Shown here: piece by piece, positions 23,101 to 34,442 of the stretch
Layout: each line of letters starts with the position of its first letter
Numbering within the stretch: position 1 is the first letter of the stretch
Assembly (NCBI RefSeq): GCF_958298935.1
Contig: NC_084924.1
Coordinates: 19,999,819 to 20,063,818 of the forward strand
Source of the DNA: Phragmites australis
Taxonomy: Eukaryota > Streptophyta > Magnoliopsida > Poales > Poaceae
Reading direction: 5' to 3'
DNA length: 64,000 nt
Notes under the pieces: model-generated
Seen by the model: the letters and a program-made list of their open reading frames with translations, nothing else
Database searches by the model: none
What the model was told of the DNA's origin: nothing
Made by a program: the position numbers and the translations under genes

Positions 23101-25290
23101 TCAGTGCTCAAGAGTTTCTAACCAAACTCAAGTGAGAGTTCTCTCTAGAAATTTCGAAGCGGAAAGTGTGGAAGTGTCCGAATTGGGTTTTGGAGTGTTC
23201 CTAATTTGATCATATATATATTAGGTCATGAATTTAGTTGAGATGTGTAGCCCTCTGAATAAGCTTTTCATAGAGTCTCAAATCGTCGAAATTGGACTTC
23301 GGGATCAAAAGTTATCGCCGTTTTTCAAAGGTCAGTTGTGCTGAACCTGGATACTCTGGTGAAGGCCGGATACTTCGGGCTGGCCGAAGACTCCGGGTGA
23401 GTCTCCGCCAGAGGCTCTCGGTTTGGGCTGTTCCAGTTGACCCGGATACTCCGGTGTACTCCGGAGACTCCGGGTAAGACCAGAAAAGTTGAGTAACGGC
23501 TAGTTTTTTGAAGTGGGCTATTTATATCCCCTCACCCTCATCCTTTGGGGTTGCTGCAAGGGCATGAAAGAAACACATTTTAGAGCCAAAAGAACTCCCT
23601 CCCACTCCATTATAGTGTGTGATTTGAGAAGAAAAGTGAGTTAGGTTGTGAGATTGGAAGATTAAGTGCAAATGAGCTAAATCCAATCTTAATCACTCGA
23701 GTTCATCGGCAAGAAGTTCGATTGCGTTTGTTACTCTTGGAGGTGAAGCCTCCTAGCTGGCTAGGTGTTGCCCGGTGAGCTCCCGCGTGTGTGGTGAGCC
23801 GTAGGAAAGTTTGTGAAGGTCGATCTCGCCTCCGAAAGGGAAGAGATAAAGCTAGTGGATCGAGGAAAGCGGTTGAAAGAGACCCAGCTCGTTGGAGCTT
23901 CCTCAACGGAAACGTAGGATTCACGATGGTGAATCCGAACTTCAGGAAACAAATTTTGTGTCTCTCTTTTGTTCCTCTACTTTTGAGTTCTTGCTCAATC
24001 TTTATGCATATTGCTCGATCTACTTGTTTGTGTGTATTTGAGTGTAGGTTCTCCGTGGATCTACTTGGAATCATTTCCGGGAACACACGACATCACTTGG
24101 TTTGAGCTAGAACTCTCTACCCATCCTTTATATTTAGATTTAGGCTCAGTTCTGTACTGAACCTGGAGAATCCGGACCTGTACAATCCGGAGTATCCAGA
24201 CTACCCCGGATACTCCAGATAAACAGTAATTTTAGCCATGTGAACAGTGTTTTAGGCCAACGGTAAAATCCGTTAATTTATATTCCGCTGCAAGTTTAGG
24301 CCAACGGTAAAAGGGGACGAATTTTTGTAAAAATGCCTATTCACCCCCCCTCTAGGCGACATCATTGTCCTTTCAGGAAATCAGTTGGGCAGTGGTGAAC
24401 ATTCCGGCAAGCCCTTGTGTGACTTTCACCATACCGACGGCCACAACCTCCAACAACGCTGCATCTACCAGAAGCTGATCAAGGTTGCGGTCGATAAGGC
24501 TAAGGGGGAAAAGACCCAGGTCATGATCGAGAGTAGGGACTCCAGCTCCAGCATCGACCCAAACACGATGTCCTACCAGGAGGGGGATAGGATCATCGAC
24601 CACATGTTCGGCCACTCTACATCCTACAAGTCAAAGAGGCAATACAAGACGTTGGCCAGAGAAGTGCTTGCAGGTGTCTGCAAGAGTCACCAGGCTGTCA
24701 AGTGGTCAAATGTTGGAATCTCTTTGAGCCAAGACGACTGCCCAAAGAACTTCTTCCAGCTAGGCCACTTCTCAATTGTGGTGGAGCCTACGATCAACAA
24801 CTGCAAGGTCATCTGAGTGCTAATCGATGGAAGAAGATCTCGGAACATCCTCTTCATGGGTGCACTCGATGCGATGCGGATCTCTCAATCTGCCATCAAG
24901 CTGGTTACTTAGACCTTTCATGGCATAGTACTCGGATCTTCGGCCACGCCTATTAGCTAGATATCGCTTTCTGTCACCTTTGGGAAGCCCAACACTTTCT
25001 GATGGAGAAAATTATGTTCAACGTGGTCAATTTTGAGATGACGTACAACACCATCTTAGGACGACCAACCTTAGACAAATTCATGGTTATCGTGCACTAC
25101 ACTTACTAGTTCGTGAAGATTCCAGAGCCCAAGGGAGTCATCACCGTCCGGGGCTTCCCCACGGCAGGTCTTCGCTACGATAAGTGGAGTCTTGACATGA
25201 CGACCCAACACCAACCTGATAAGGAGACCAAGAACTCGAGGCCCAAGGTGGCCGAGAAACCTTCATCGTAACCACGACCAGAACGTTCGA
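20187..25290 (+). pseudogene. Ty3-gypsy gag-protease remnant, split by solo LTR
   Basis: An N-terminal frame (20187-20708, 173 codons, acidic, no domain) is followed after stops by an Arg/Ser-rich stretch (21100-21240). Then comes the retrotransposon gag domain (21250-21980: NPVEFLQIYTTTIQAASGD, MTNYLLTTLEGLTRTWL, LFRANFQG, GVRSHW). Gag is cut at 21995 by a solo LTR and resumes at 24381 with CDFHHTDGHNLQQRC (zinc-knuckle-like) and an aspartic-protease region (FEMTYNTIL, FVKIPEPKGVITVRG) to about 25290. Many stops are present. Reverse transcriptase, RNase H and most of integrase are absent before the end-of-pol remnant at 25432, so a large deletion is likely. Confidence 0.75.
21996..24375 (+). 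mobile_element. Solo LTR, 2,380 bp, inside gypsy gag
   Basis: Starts TGAAAGTGCATC and ends GTCCTTTCA, so the tips are inverted TGAAAG/CTTTCA. It is flanked by a perfect 5-bp duplication GGAAA (21991-21995 and 24376-24380). Removal restores gag reading across the site. It contains GGATACTCCGG-like motifs (about 23340-23480 and 24165-24230). No internal domain is present. The tip and the CACCCCCCCTCTAGGCGACA end remind me of long copia-type LTRs (SIRE-like), but this is not proven. Confidence 0.9.
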
Positions 25291-25431
25291 AAGCAAACCC
25301 GACAACCCGGGGATTTGGTTACATGACTAGTTCGAAACCAATATAATAGCAATAAGCTATCCCTGGAGTAGGAGGGCTCTTGTACATTGGTTAAACCTAA
25401 TCGTACTATGTAGTATAGGTTAGCGATATAA

Positions 25432-25491
25432 GGTGGTATGGTCCTCAGTAATTCATGGAACATCGATTAGCTCTGTAAGTTCTATATGTAA
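25432..25491 (+). pseudogene. End of gypsy pol (first copy)
   Basis: The frame GGMVLSNSWNID, stop, LCKFYM, stop is the C-terminal tail of a grass gypsy polyprotein (type NSWNIDRLRKFYV). The same tail occurs at 35755-35815. It lies only about 140 bp after the protease remnant, showing that the middle of pol has been deleted here. Confidence 0.6.
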
Positions 25492-26095
25492 GCACTAAGT
25501 GTGCATTTATATTTGTAAAGATCATATTGCCTAAAAAGTTGCATGAATACCCATTTTGACCTTATTTATCGCCTTTTACACCCTAATGCCTGGCAACGAG
25601 GTAAACCACTATCCGGGTACCTCTACCCAAGCGTGCACCCGAGGTTATGGAAAGTTTTTCTACGATTAAAGGGCAGTATGAGTTCTTTTTCTTCTTTGCA
25701 TTTTTTACTTCTTCACTTTTAGATTGCCTATCTTGGAACTCTTCCCAAATAGACAGTCGGGGGCTTAACAGGTACTCGGTACTGAAAACTGAAAATGGTG
25801 TATTGTGCATGCACCAAAGCGAATTCCAATGAGAAGGGATGGTGTTCTAGGACATGACTTTGGGGTTGTGAAAAGGTTCCTTATCATGTCCATGAGTTCC
25901 TGAAGGATACGACGCTTTCCACTCAATTCGGACCTAAGGCTGACCATAATAAGCAGCCAAATAGCGGCTGATATATCCTAAACTAATCGGAGGGAGAAGC
26001 GATTAAGGCTACACACGATAAGCTGTCGAACAAGTTCGGCATCTAACACCTACGAAGCTCCCATTTCAAATACAAACATTTAAGATAAATATCTT
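25492..26095. other. Gypsy 3' non-coding remnant
   Basis: No gene. A GTCGGGGGCTTAAC word at about 25758 matches the GTCGGGGGCTAGGGG words repeated in the second gypsy remnant (36145-36465), supporting kinship of the two elements. Confidence 0.5.
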
Positions 26096-26099
26096 AGTT

Positions 26100-27440
26100 T
26101 CTAACAGAATACTGAGTTCATATTACAGACTGCAGGAAATAAAAAGTCCCAAGGCGATGACGTGAAGGTCATCATGTCCACATATCCCTTCGTCGGCCCA
26201 TATATCTCCTCCACCAGTCGGTTTCTTCTTCGTCGTCTTCCCTGAGGAACTCCTACCAGAGGATGTCGGTGTCGATCTCTCGGTAGTGCGCCTTCAAAAT
26301 AGCTAGCACCCAGGCGACTGCCTCCTCTGTGCCTTGCCGAACCTGGCTCAAGATGTGGTCGGCCATCGTGGCTGCAAACCTCTGAAGGCTTCAGCAAGAC
26401 TTGTCACCCGGTTGGCTAACCCGGGGGTGCTGGCATCCTCCATAGGCTCCACCTAGATCTTGACTCCATGGAGAGCATCCTGGAATGTATCCAGGGCCAT
26501 GGTGAGCTGCTGTTGGACGGAGCTTATCCAAGGCCCCTTCTAGGCTAGGGTGTCTCGGGTCTTGGATTGCTCTGCATGGAAAAGATGTTTGGTTCAAAAA
26601 AGACAAGCATGGTGCGACCAAGACATCGGGAAGCTTACCCATAGACTTGTTGTCTAGCTCGAAGTGTAGCCCCTCCTTCTCGTAAGACTCCTTGGAGAGT
26701 TCGAGACCCATATCATCTAGCTGGCGGTCCTTCTCGGCGAGTTGATGCTCCTTCTCATCCTCATTCCCAGCGAGCTGAGCCCTTACCTCCCGGATTTCCC
26801 TACGAAGGGTGTTCATTCATTCCATGGCTAGATGACAAGCCCCAGGTTAGAACACATCATTCTATTAACTAAATAATTGTTTTGCAGGGTAGTACTTACC
26901 GCAAAAAATGAGCCCAAGAAGTCCTCTGAGTCGCGACCGCTCTGAACTCGGGTCCCCTTAACGGCATCCCTCTAGGGCATCTCATGGGTAACCTGTGGAC
27001 AAACGTCTTAGGCTCCTCAGGTGCCATGACTTCCGCCTCCCCGCTTCCTCCAGCAGGAGCCAAGACTCGGCGGTCTCGTCCCACTGACCATCGCCCGAAT
27101 TCCCTTCATTGGGCTCAGAGAAGTTGTCCTCCTGGGCTTGGGATTCTGGGGGCTTGAGAGCAAGTGCTGGCTCTCCAAGCGGTGTACCTCCCTCCAACGA
27201 TCTATGAGAAAGAAGCTAAGGATCACGTTTCTAAAACGTGAGAAGGGTGTCAAGGTTAGCGACTGTACTTGGGCTTCTTCAGGTCTCTGGACATCTTTAA
27301 CTTGTCTAGGTGGAGACTCGCTCCCTTGGATGTCTTTCGAGGGGCATCCACCTTCACCACAACTTCCAACACGGATGAGGCCAAGCCGGTCGAAGTACCC
27401 ATGCTGACGACTGCCTTTCCACGATCTTGGTCTGGCATCT
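26100..27440 (-). pseudogene. Antisense gene of gypsy element, broken
   Basis: Grande/Retand-like grass gypsy elements carry an extra gene antisense to gag-pol, downstream of pol. Here minus-strand frames match that layout: an N-terminal acidic region (26982-27438), a coiled coil rich in Glu and Lys (26640-26816, with EKEHQLAEKDRQLDDMGLEL), and a C-terminal part read as EAVAWVLAILKAHYREIDTD near 26280-26350. Several frames are needed, so it is not functional. A related C-terminal piece is at 36982-37398. The function of these antisense genes is unknown to me. Confidence 0.55.
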
Positions 27441-27618
27441 ACCCGTGGTTCAAATTAATCGTTACCTCAGCTACAGGGGTTTGGCGAGAAGCTTAGACTC
27501 ACCTGAGGTGCAGGTTGCAGGGACGGAAGCATGGGGACTCATCAACCCACACAAGCACTATAAATAATTCGTCTATCTTGTCCTTTTGCAGCCTGGGGGC
27601 TAGACATTCTGAGCCAAT

Positions 27619-28175
27619 TGTTGGTAATATGCCCTAGAGGCGATCGAGTTTGCGGATTGGATCTGCTAATGGGCTTTAATGTTGATTAAAGGACCATTAG
27701 GGTTTAGAGTCATAATGGGCTTTAATGTTGATTAAAGGCCCATTAGCGTGCTCTATATAAGAATAGGCAGGGGCCAAGGCGCATGGTGTTCTTTAGAAAC
27801 CCTAGCCGCCTCCTATTCCCGAACTCCCTTCGAAACCCTAGCCGGGCGCGCGGTGCTAGCACACCGGCGCACGGCGATTCCATCCTTGTACGTGTGGATA
27901 CCGTGGAGGCGCTGCTACTATTGCGGTGCTGATCTGCTCGGGAGTACTCGGGACGTACCCGCGAGTACTCGGAAGGTGCTCGGGACGTGCTCGGGACGAG
28001 GTTGACGATCGACTACTTGACGCGCACGACGTTGGATTGGTCTGCTCCAACTCTTCTTCCGCTGCACTGCTCGTCAAGTGGTAACGATTCATGATCCCCT
28101 ACTCGCATGGCTTCCTGGTTGAATGCGGTAGAGAAAATTTATTTTGTGCTAGCGTAGCCTACCCGCAACCCTTCA
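27619..28175 (+). repeat. Copia 5' LTR
   Basis: TGTTGG...CTTCA. It contains the promoter: TATA-like CTCTATATAAGAATAGG near 27755, preceded by a 34-bp unit present twice at 45-bp spacing (TAATGGGCTTTAATGTTGAT; 27668 and 27713). CTCGGGACG words repeat at about 27940-28000. It is the regulatory region of the element. Confidence 0.93.
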
Positions 28176-28190
28176 GTGGTATCAGAGCCA
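28176..28190 (+). other. Copia primer-binding site (initiator tRNA-Met)
   Basis: GTGGTATCAGAGCCA directly after the LTR is the classic complement to the 3' end of initiator tRNA-Met used by copia elements. Confidence 0.9.
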
Positions 28191-29565
28191 TCCTGCGTAG
28201 TTTTCGATCTGGATCAGTCACATATAGAAGATATGTGATAGAAATAGATTAGATCTATTGTTTTTGATCAGTTCATATGATGGATTGATCAATGCACGGT
28301 TGGTTAGGTGAATTAGAGATCGGATGAGATGCCAGTCGATGAAACCACATAGCCAAAAAGATTAGCTCGATCTCCCACCTGTTTTTGCGTGCGACTTGCC
28401 CCTACCGGCTGGAATCACCATCGGGGCTAACTGCATGCATCGCGACATGGTCGGGAGAACAGCAGATCGAGGTCGTGTGTGCTGTCATCGTTTCTGGAAA
28501 AACCTCACGCGATGATCAATGGGATTGATCTAATGGAAATTGAGGCATTATGAATGACTCGGAATTGGCTCGATACGATCGATCCGATGAGATTTTCATA
28601 GCGATTTCATAGATGCGATCTATGTATTTCCGAGAGGCATTATGAATGACTCGGACCGCCGTTGCGTACACGCATAGATTGTTGTAATAACATGATCCCA
28701 TCACGACATTAGAATTCGATTCTACGCTTAACTCGTTTTTGCAGAGAATGTTGTGACTGGTATGGCCTTGTGATATGTGATGCATGTGTGTAATTTTTCA
28801 TGGCCTGCGTGTCATGGTTAATTGCAGCCCAAGGCTGTCATGTTATTGTATAACGGCCTGCATGTCGACTTGTGATGCTTCTTCTCATGTAATTTATCTA
28901 GTGCTATTAGGTGTAATAGACTAGAACAAGATCATGGAGATTTAAAGCATGATGACCCGGAGGACAGGAACCGTGGCGATGAAGATCACCATGTGAAGGG
29001 GCCATACTATGTCACAGTTAATATGATTGCCTGTGATGTTTTTATGTTCCTGTCATACTATTCTTTCATGTTTTATATGTGGTGGATATGATTTTCATGA
29101 TAGAGTAGTTTCCCTCAGAAAAATCAAGAGTAATTGATGCCCTTCCAATAGCTGCACCTACAAAGGTTTTGATCATTGTGTGGTAGGTCTGCCAAAGCAG
29201 GGTGCCATCATTTATCTTAACCAGTTAGAGTGGATGTCGGACATCCATACGCATAGTATTGGTTTACTTGATAAAGCTATCAAAACGGTTTTGGGCTTTG
29301 GGGCATGATGTTGGGCGCCGGGGCATTCGATGCCACCCAGCAAACAAGAGTCACATAGGGATGTGATTAGCAAGGCGTTGCTTACCTATGTCACTAAGTT
29401 TCTAGCAGTGATGCCAAAGCTCACTAGAACTTAGTTGAATATGGATCTTGATCCTCTATATGTTGTTAGAGGGAAAACACATATAGTGGAGTATCTTTTG
29501 TTAAATTGTTTAATAGAAGATTCACATAGGCATAGTGCTGAACCTGCATTTTTTTGTTGTAGATC
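28191..29565 (+). other. Copia untranslated leader
   Basis: A 1.4-kb leader between primer site and Gag start, without a convincing gene. Leaders of Angela/BARE elements are also long. A sequence containing GAGGCATTATGAATGACTCGGA occurs twice (about 28541 and 28635). Confidence 0.7.
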
Positions 29566-32500
29566 ATGGCACCGGCCGCTAGTAACACTTCCAGTTTTAA
29601 TTTGCGATCGATTCTTGAAAAAGAGAAGCTTTCTGGAACAAACTTTATTGATTGGTATAGAAATCTGAGAATTGTTCTCAAACAAGAGAAAAAGGAATAT
29701 GTTCTAGAGGTCCCCTATCCTGATGAACCAGCTGATAATGCTCCTGCCGCGGATCGGAGGGCTTATGAGAAGCACACCAACGATTCACTGGATGTTAGCT
29801 GCCTCATGCTTGCCTGTATGTCCTCTGAGCTTCAGAAGCAATATGAGAACAGGGATGCCCATGATATGATTGTGGGACTCCGAGGCATGTTTGAGAACCA
29901 AGCTCGGGCCGAGAGGTACAACACCTCAAAGTCCTTGTTTGCGTGCAGGTTAACAGAAGGCAGTCCAGTCAGTCCTCATGTGATCAAAATGATTGGTTAC
30001 ATTGAAAGCCTGGAAAAACTTGGTTTTCCCCTTAGCCCTGAGTTGGCTACGGATGTAATTCTCCAGTCGCTCCCTGCGAGCTTCGAGCCGTTCATTTTGA
30101 ACTTTCATATGAACAGCATGGAGAAAAGCATGGCTGAATTGCATGGGATGCTAAAAACTGCTGAGGAAAGCATTAAGAAGAGCTCTAGTCATGTGATGAT
30201 GGTTCAAAAGGATAGCAAGAAGAGAAAGCGCAAGGACAAGGCTAAAACTTCGGATGAGATCTCGAGTTCTAAGCCTAAACCTGTTGGAAAGCCCAAGGCT
30301 GGCCCTGCCGCTTCTGACACTTGCCACCACTGCCATAAGACTAGTCATTGGCGGAGGAACTGCAAATTGTACTTGGAAGAACTCAAAAAGAAGAAGGGAA
30401 GTAAGACTTCATCTTCAGGTATAAATGTTATTGAAATTAATCTTGCTACTCGTCCTGATGATTCATGGGTATTTGATACCGGATCAATGATTCATACTTG
30501 CAAATCGTTGCAGGGACTGAAAAGGACTAGGAAGTGTGCAAGAGGCGAACTGGATGCTCGCGTCGGCAATGGTGCAAAAGTTGCTGCGTTGGCCGTTGGC
30601 GTTTACTCCTTATCGCTACCCTCAGGATTAGTTTTGGAATTAAATAATTGTTATTATATTCCTGCCTTGGGCAAAAACATTATCTCTTCTTCATGTTTGG
30701 AAGAAGACGGTTATGAATTCATAATAAAGAACAAGTGTTGTTCGATATTTTTGAATGGTATGCTCTATGGTAATTGTCCATTAGTAAATGGATTATATAT
30801 ATTGGATCTTGAGGATATAACTATCTATAACATTGATACAAAGAAGCCTCGGCTTAATGATTTGAATCCCACTTTTGTTTGGCATTGTCGATTAGGTCAT
30901 ATAAATGAGAAGCGTATGCAGAAGCTCCATAAAGATGGTCTTCTACATTCATTTGATTTCGAATCATTTGATACATGCGAGTCTTGTTTACTTGGCAAGA
31001 TGACTAAGACGCCTTTCACTGGTCGAAGTGAGAGGACAAATGAATTATTGGCCCTAGTACATACAGATGTATGTGGACCGATGAGTTCTACAGCTAGAGG
31101 TGGTTTTCAGTATTTCATTACTTTCACCGATGACTTTAGTAGATATGGTTACATCTACCTAATGAGGCACAAGTCTGAATCCTTTGAAAAGTTCAAGGAG
31201 TTCCAGAATGAAGTACAAAATCATATAGGCAAGACAATTAAATTTCTGCGATCAGATCGTGGAGGTGAATATTTGAGCCATGAATTTGGTGATCATCTAA
31301 GGCAATGTGGAATCGTTCCACAATTGACTCCATCGGGCACGCCACAATGGAATGGGGTGTCCGAGCGGAGGAACCGAACTTTGTTAGACATGGTCCGGTC
31401 GATGATGAGCCAATCTGATCTTCCATTGTCCTTCTGGGGATACGCTCTAGAAACTGCTGCTTTCACGTTAAACAGGGTTCCATCTAAGGCTGTAGAGAGG
31501 ACACCATATGAGATATGGACCGGGAAGCGTCCCGGATTGTCTTTCCTTAAGATATGGGGTTGTGAGGCTTATGTAAAACGTTTGTCGTCTGATAAGCTCA
31601 CTCCCAAATCTGATAAATGCTTCTTTGTGGGGTATCCTAGGGAAACCAAAGGATATTATTTCTATAACCGGGAAGAAGGCAAAGTGTTTGTCGCCCGGAA
31701 TGGTGTCTTTCTTGAGAAAGAGTTTCTCGCGAAGAGAGTTAGTGGGAGCACGGTGCAACTCGAAGAAATTCGGGAACCACTTGAAAGTGTTTCAGCTCCT
31801 ATTGAACCACAACTCGGTATGCAAGATGTTGCAGAACCTGTTGTCGAGACACCAGCCCCACGTCGGTCGGAAAGGTTCAGTCGTGCACCCGAGCGGTTTA
31901 TGTTCCTAACCACGGGGCAGCGCGACATATTATTGTTGGACAATGATGAACCTAAGACTTACTCGGAAGCAATGGTGGGACCAGACTCCGAAAAATGGCT
32001 TGGAGCCATGAGATCCGAGTTAGAATCCATGAGAGAAAACCAAGTTTGGAACTTGGTCGATCCACCTGATGGTGTGAAAACTATCGAGTGTAAATGGGTT
32101 TTTAAGAAAAAGATAGACGTTGATGGAAATGTTCACATCTATAAGGCACGATTGGTGGCGAAAGGTTTCAGGCAAATTCAAGGTGTTGATTATGATGAAA
32201 CGTTTTCGCCCGTCGCAATGCTAAAGTCTATTCGGATTCTCCTAGCAATTGCTGCATATTTCGACTATGAGATATGGCAAATGGATGTCAAAACGGCTTT
32301 CCTTAATGGAAACCTAAGTGAGGATGTGTACATGACACAGCCTGAAGGTTTTGTCAATCCGAAAAATGCTGGGAAGATTTGCAAGCTGCAAAAGTCCATC
32401 TATGGACTAAAGCAAGCTTCTCGGAGTTGGAATCTTCGTTTTGATGAAGTGATCAAAGGGTTTGGTTTCATCAAGAATGAAGAAGAGCCTTGTGTTTACA

Positions 32501-33528
32501 AAAGGACTAGTGGGAGCGCACTTGTGTTTCTGGTCTTATATGTGGATGACATATTATTGATCGGAAATAATATTCCAATGCTCGATGCTGTCAAATCTTC
32601 ATTGCAAAAGAGTTTTTCAATGAAAGATTTAGGAGAGGCAGCATACATATTGGGCATAAAGATCTATAGAGATAGGTCGAAAAGACTAATCGGATTAAGC
32701 CAGAGCACGTACATTGACAAGGTATTGAATCGGTTCAATATGCAAGATTCCAAGAAAGGTTTCTTGCCAATGTCACATGGCATCACTCTCAGCAAGAATC
32801 AATGTCCTAAGACATCTGATGAGCTCGAGAGGATGAGTGCGATCCCGTATGCTTCTGCTATCGGGTCCATCATGTATGCTATGTTTTGTACACGCCCAGA
32901 TGTCTCCTATGCTCTAAGTGTTACGAGCAGATATCAATCGAACCCAGGTGAATGTCACTGGGCTATAGTAAAGAGTATCCTCAAGTACATGAGAAGAACT
33001 AAGGATATGTTCCTAGTCTATGGAGGTGAGGAGGAGCTCGTTGTAAATGGTTACACCGATGCTAGCTTCCAAACCGACAAGGACGACTCGAGATTGCAGT
33101 CTGGTTTTGTGTTCTGCCTCAATGGAGGTGCGGTGAGTTGGAAGAGTTCCAAGCAAGAAACGGTTGCTGATTCCACAACGGAGGCCGAGTATATCGCAGC
33201 TTCGGAAGCTGCAAAAGAGGCTGTTTGGATCAGAAAATTTGTTTCTGAGTTGGGTGTGGTCCCTAGTGCGTCCAGTCCAATGGACCTCTATTGTGACAAT
33301 AGTGGTGCCATTGCACAAGCCAAGGAGCCTAGGTCGCACCAGAAGTCCAAGCACATACTTCGGCGCTATCACCTCATTCGAGAGATTATTGATAGAGGTG
33401 ATGTAAAGATATGCAAGGTGCACACGGATTCGAATATTGCTGATCCGTTGACGAAGCCTCTCCCACAGCCCAAGCATGAGGCACACTTGAGCTCTATGGG
33501 TATTAGATACTTGCGGGATAGACTCTAG
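29566..33528 (+). CDS. Ty1-copia Gag-Pol polyprotein, intact
   Basis: 1,320 residues in one frame. Order: Gag (about 1-240; LEKEKLSGTNFIDWYRNLRI), zinc knuckle CHHCHKTSHWRRNC (CX2CX4HX4C, about 252-265), protease with WVFDTGS (about 302), GAG-pre-integrase WHCRLGH, integrase with catalytic D-D-E (HTDVCGP, FLRSDRGGEY, GVSERRNRT), reverse transcriptase (WVFKKKIDVDG, MDVKTAFLNG, catalytic LYVDDILL) and RNase H (GYTDASFQTD, STTEAEYIA, LYCDNSGA) ending ADPLTKPLPQ. No stop or frameshift is seen, and catalytic residues are present. The protease context DTGSMIHTC has Met where relatives usually have Ser or Ala. The protein would make virus-like particles, copy the RNA and integrate the DNA. Confidence 0.95.
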   Translation: MAPAASNTSSFNLRSILEKEKLSGTNFIDWYRNLRIVLKQEKKEYVLEVPYPDEPADNAPAADRRAYEKHTNDSLDVSCLMLACMSSELQKQYENRDAHDMIVGLRGMFENQARAERYNTSKSLFACRLTEGSPVSPHVIKMIGYIESLEKLGFPLSPELATDVILQSLPASFEPFILNFHMNSMEKSMAELHGMLKTAEESIKKSSSHVMMVQKDSKKRKRKDKAKTSDEISSSKPKPVGKPKAGPAASDTCHHCHKTSHWRRNCKLYLEELKKKKGSKTSSSGINVIEINLATRPDDSWVFDTGSMIHTCKSLQGLKRTRKCARGELDARVGNGAKVAALAVGVYSLSLPSGLVLELNNCYYIPALGKNIISSSCLEEDGYEFIIKNKCCSIFLNGMLYGNCPLVNGLYILDLEDITIYNIDTKKPRLNDLNPTFVWHCRLGHINEKRMQKLHKDGLLHSFDFESFDTCESCLLGKMTKTPFTGRSERTNELLALVHTDVCGPMSSTARGGFQYFITFTDDFSRYGYIYLMRHKSESFEKFKEFQNEVQNHIGKTIKFLRSDRGGEYLSHEFGDHLRQCGIVPQLTPSGTPQWNGVSERRNRTLLDMVRSMMSQSDLPLSFWGYALETAAFTLNRVPSKAVERTPYEIWTGKRPGLSFLKIWGCEAYVKRLSSDKLTPKSDKCFFVGYPRETKGYYFYNREEGKVFVARNGVFLEKEFLAKRVSGSTVQLEEIREPLESVSAPIEPQLGMQDVAEPVVETPAPRRSERFSRAPERFMFLTTGQRDILLLDNDEPKTYSEAMVGPDSEKWLGAMRSELESMRENQVWNLVDPPDGVKTIECKWVFKKKIDVDGNVHIYKARLVAKGFRQIQGVDYDETFSPVAMLKSIRILLAIAAYFDYEIWQMDVKTAFLNGNLSEDVYMTQPEGFVNPKNAGKICKLQKSIYGLKQASRSWNLRFDEVIKGFGFIKNEEEPCVYKRTSGSALVFLVLYVDDILLIGNNIPMLDAVKSSLQKSFSMKDLGEAAYILGIKIYRDRSKRLIGLSQSTYIDKVLNRFNMQDSKKGFLPMSHGITLSKNQCPKTSDELERMSAIPYASAIGSIMYAMFCTRPDVSYALSVTSRYQSNPGECHWAIVKSILKYMRRTKDMFLVYGGEEELVVNGYTDASFQTDKDDSRLQSGFVFCLNGGAVSWKSSKQETVADSTTEAEYIAASEAAKEAVWIRKFVSELGVVPSASSPMDLYCDNSGAIAQAKEPRSHQKSKHILRRYHLIREIIDRGDVKICKVHTDSNIADPLTKPLPQPKHEAHLSSMGIRYLRDRL

Positions 33529-34429
33529 TGCATGTGAGAGAATGTGTTCTGTCTATACTAATGTACTTTTGGATAATTGTTATCTGGTTCCATGAATAAT
33601 TATCATTTACATTGATCAGCAAGTATGTGACTTGTTTGTGAAACTCTTTGTTTTTATGATGTTATTCTAAATAGTCCCTAATCTCATATCATTGTGTGGG
33701 ACAATAATGATTTATAGATTAGCATATTTGACTGAATGATGATCATGTTTCACGGATCATAGATATGGAGATATCAAATGAGTAATGTGGACACATGTTA
33801 GAGAACATGATGTTGGATAGACCCACCCTGAGATACTGCTGGGATTGTTATTTTTAATGTGCCATCAGTTGTTATCTCAAATGGTGTACCTACAGAATCC
33901 TTTGACCTGAGATCATCATTGATTCCAGAATGTGTAGTAACACACTTAGGGGCTTCCAAACGCTATTCCGTAACTGGGTAGTTATAAAGGTTGCTTTCGG
34001 GTATGTTATGAAACATGTCGTGGGATGTGAGTGATCAAGATGGAATTTACCCCTCCTAAATAACGGGAGAGATATCTCTGGGCCCCTCGAGGTAGTTGGA
34101 TTGGAAAGTGCATGGCCATGCCAATGTGATTAAAGAGTTAATCATGGTGAATCCACTACTTGATCGAGTGAATGGTCGAGCTATCACAAGGGTGGCACGA
34201 ATCTCGCCTTGAGCTTGACTGGTATCGTGTGGTAAAGGGATTGGTGCATGAGTATATCAAGGTTCAGCCGATATAATCTTTGTGTGCATTCGGGAGTCAA
34301 TATGTCCTGCTAGGTACCGCTATTGACTTGCAATTCGGAAAAGGGTTTCCGGATAGCGGCCGTTTACACATGAACCTAACGGGTCACACACTTAAGGGGA
34401 TGGAATATAAAACTTGTGCTGACTCTAGT
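33529..34429 (+). other. Copia 3' non-coding region
   Basis: About 0.9 kb between the polyprotein stop and the polypurine tract; no supported gene. The short frame at 34280-34513 runs into the LTR and shows no domain. Confidence 0.7.
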
Positions 34430-34442
34430 GCAAGTGGGAGAT
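34430..34442 (+). other. Copia polypurine tract
   Basis: GCAAGTGGGAGAT immediately before the 3' LTR is the purine-rich plus-strand primer typical of Angela-type elements. Confidence 0.85.

Noticed and set aside
27748..28092. Frames of 85 and 78 codons in both copia LTRs
   Set aside because: They are identical in both LTRs simply because the LTRs are identical; no domain, and the region is promoter/leader.
33013..33486. 157-codon minus-strand frame
   Set aside because: It lies fully inside the RNase H end of the copia polyprotein and is a shadow frame.
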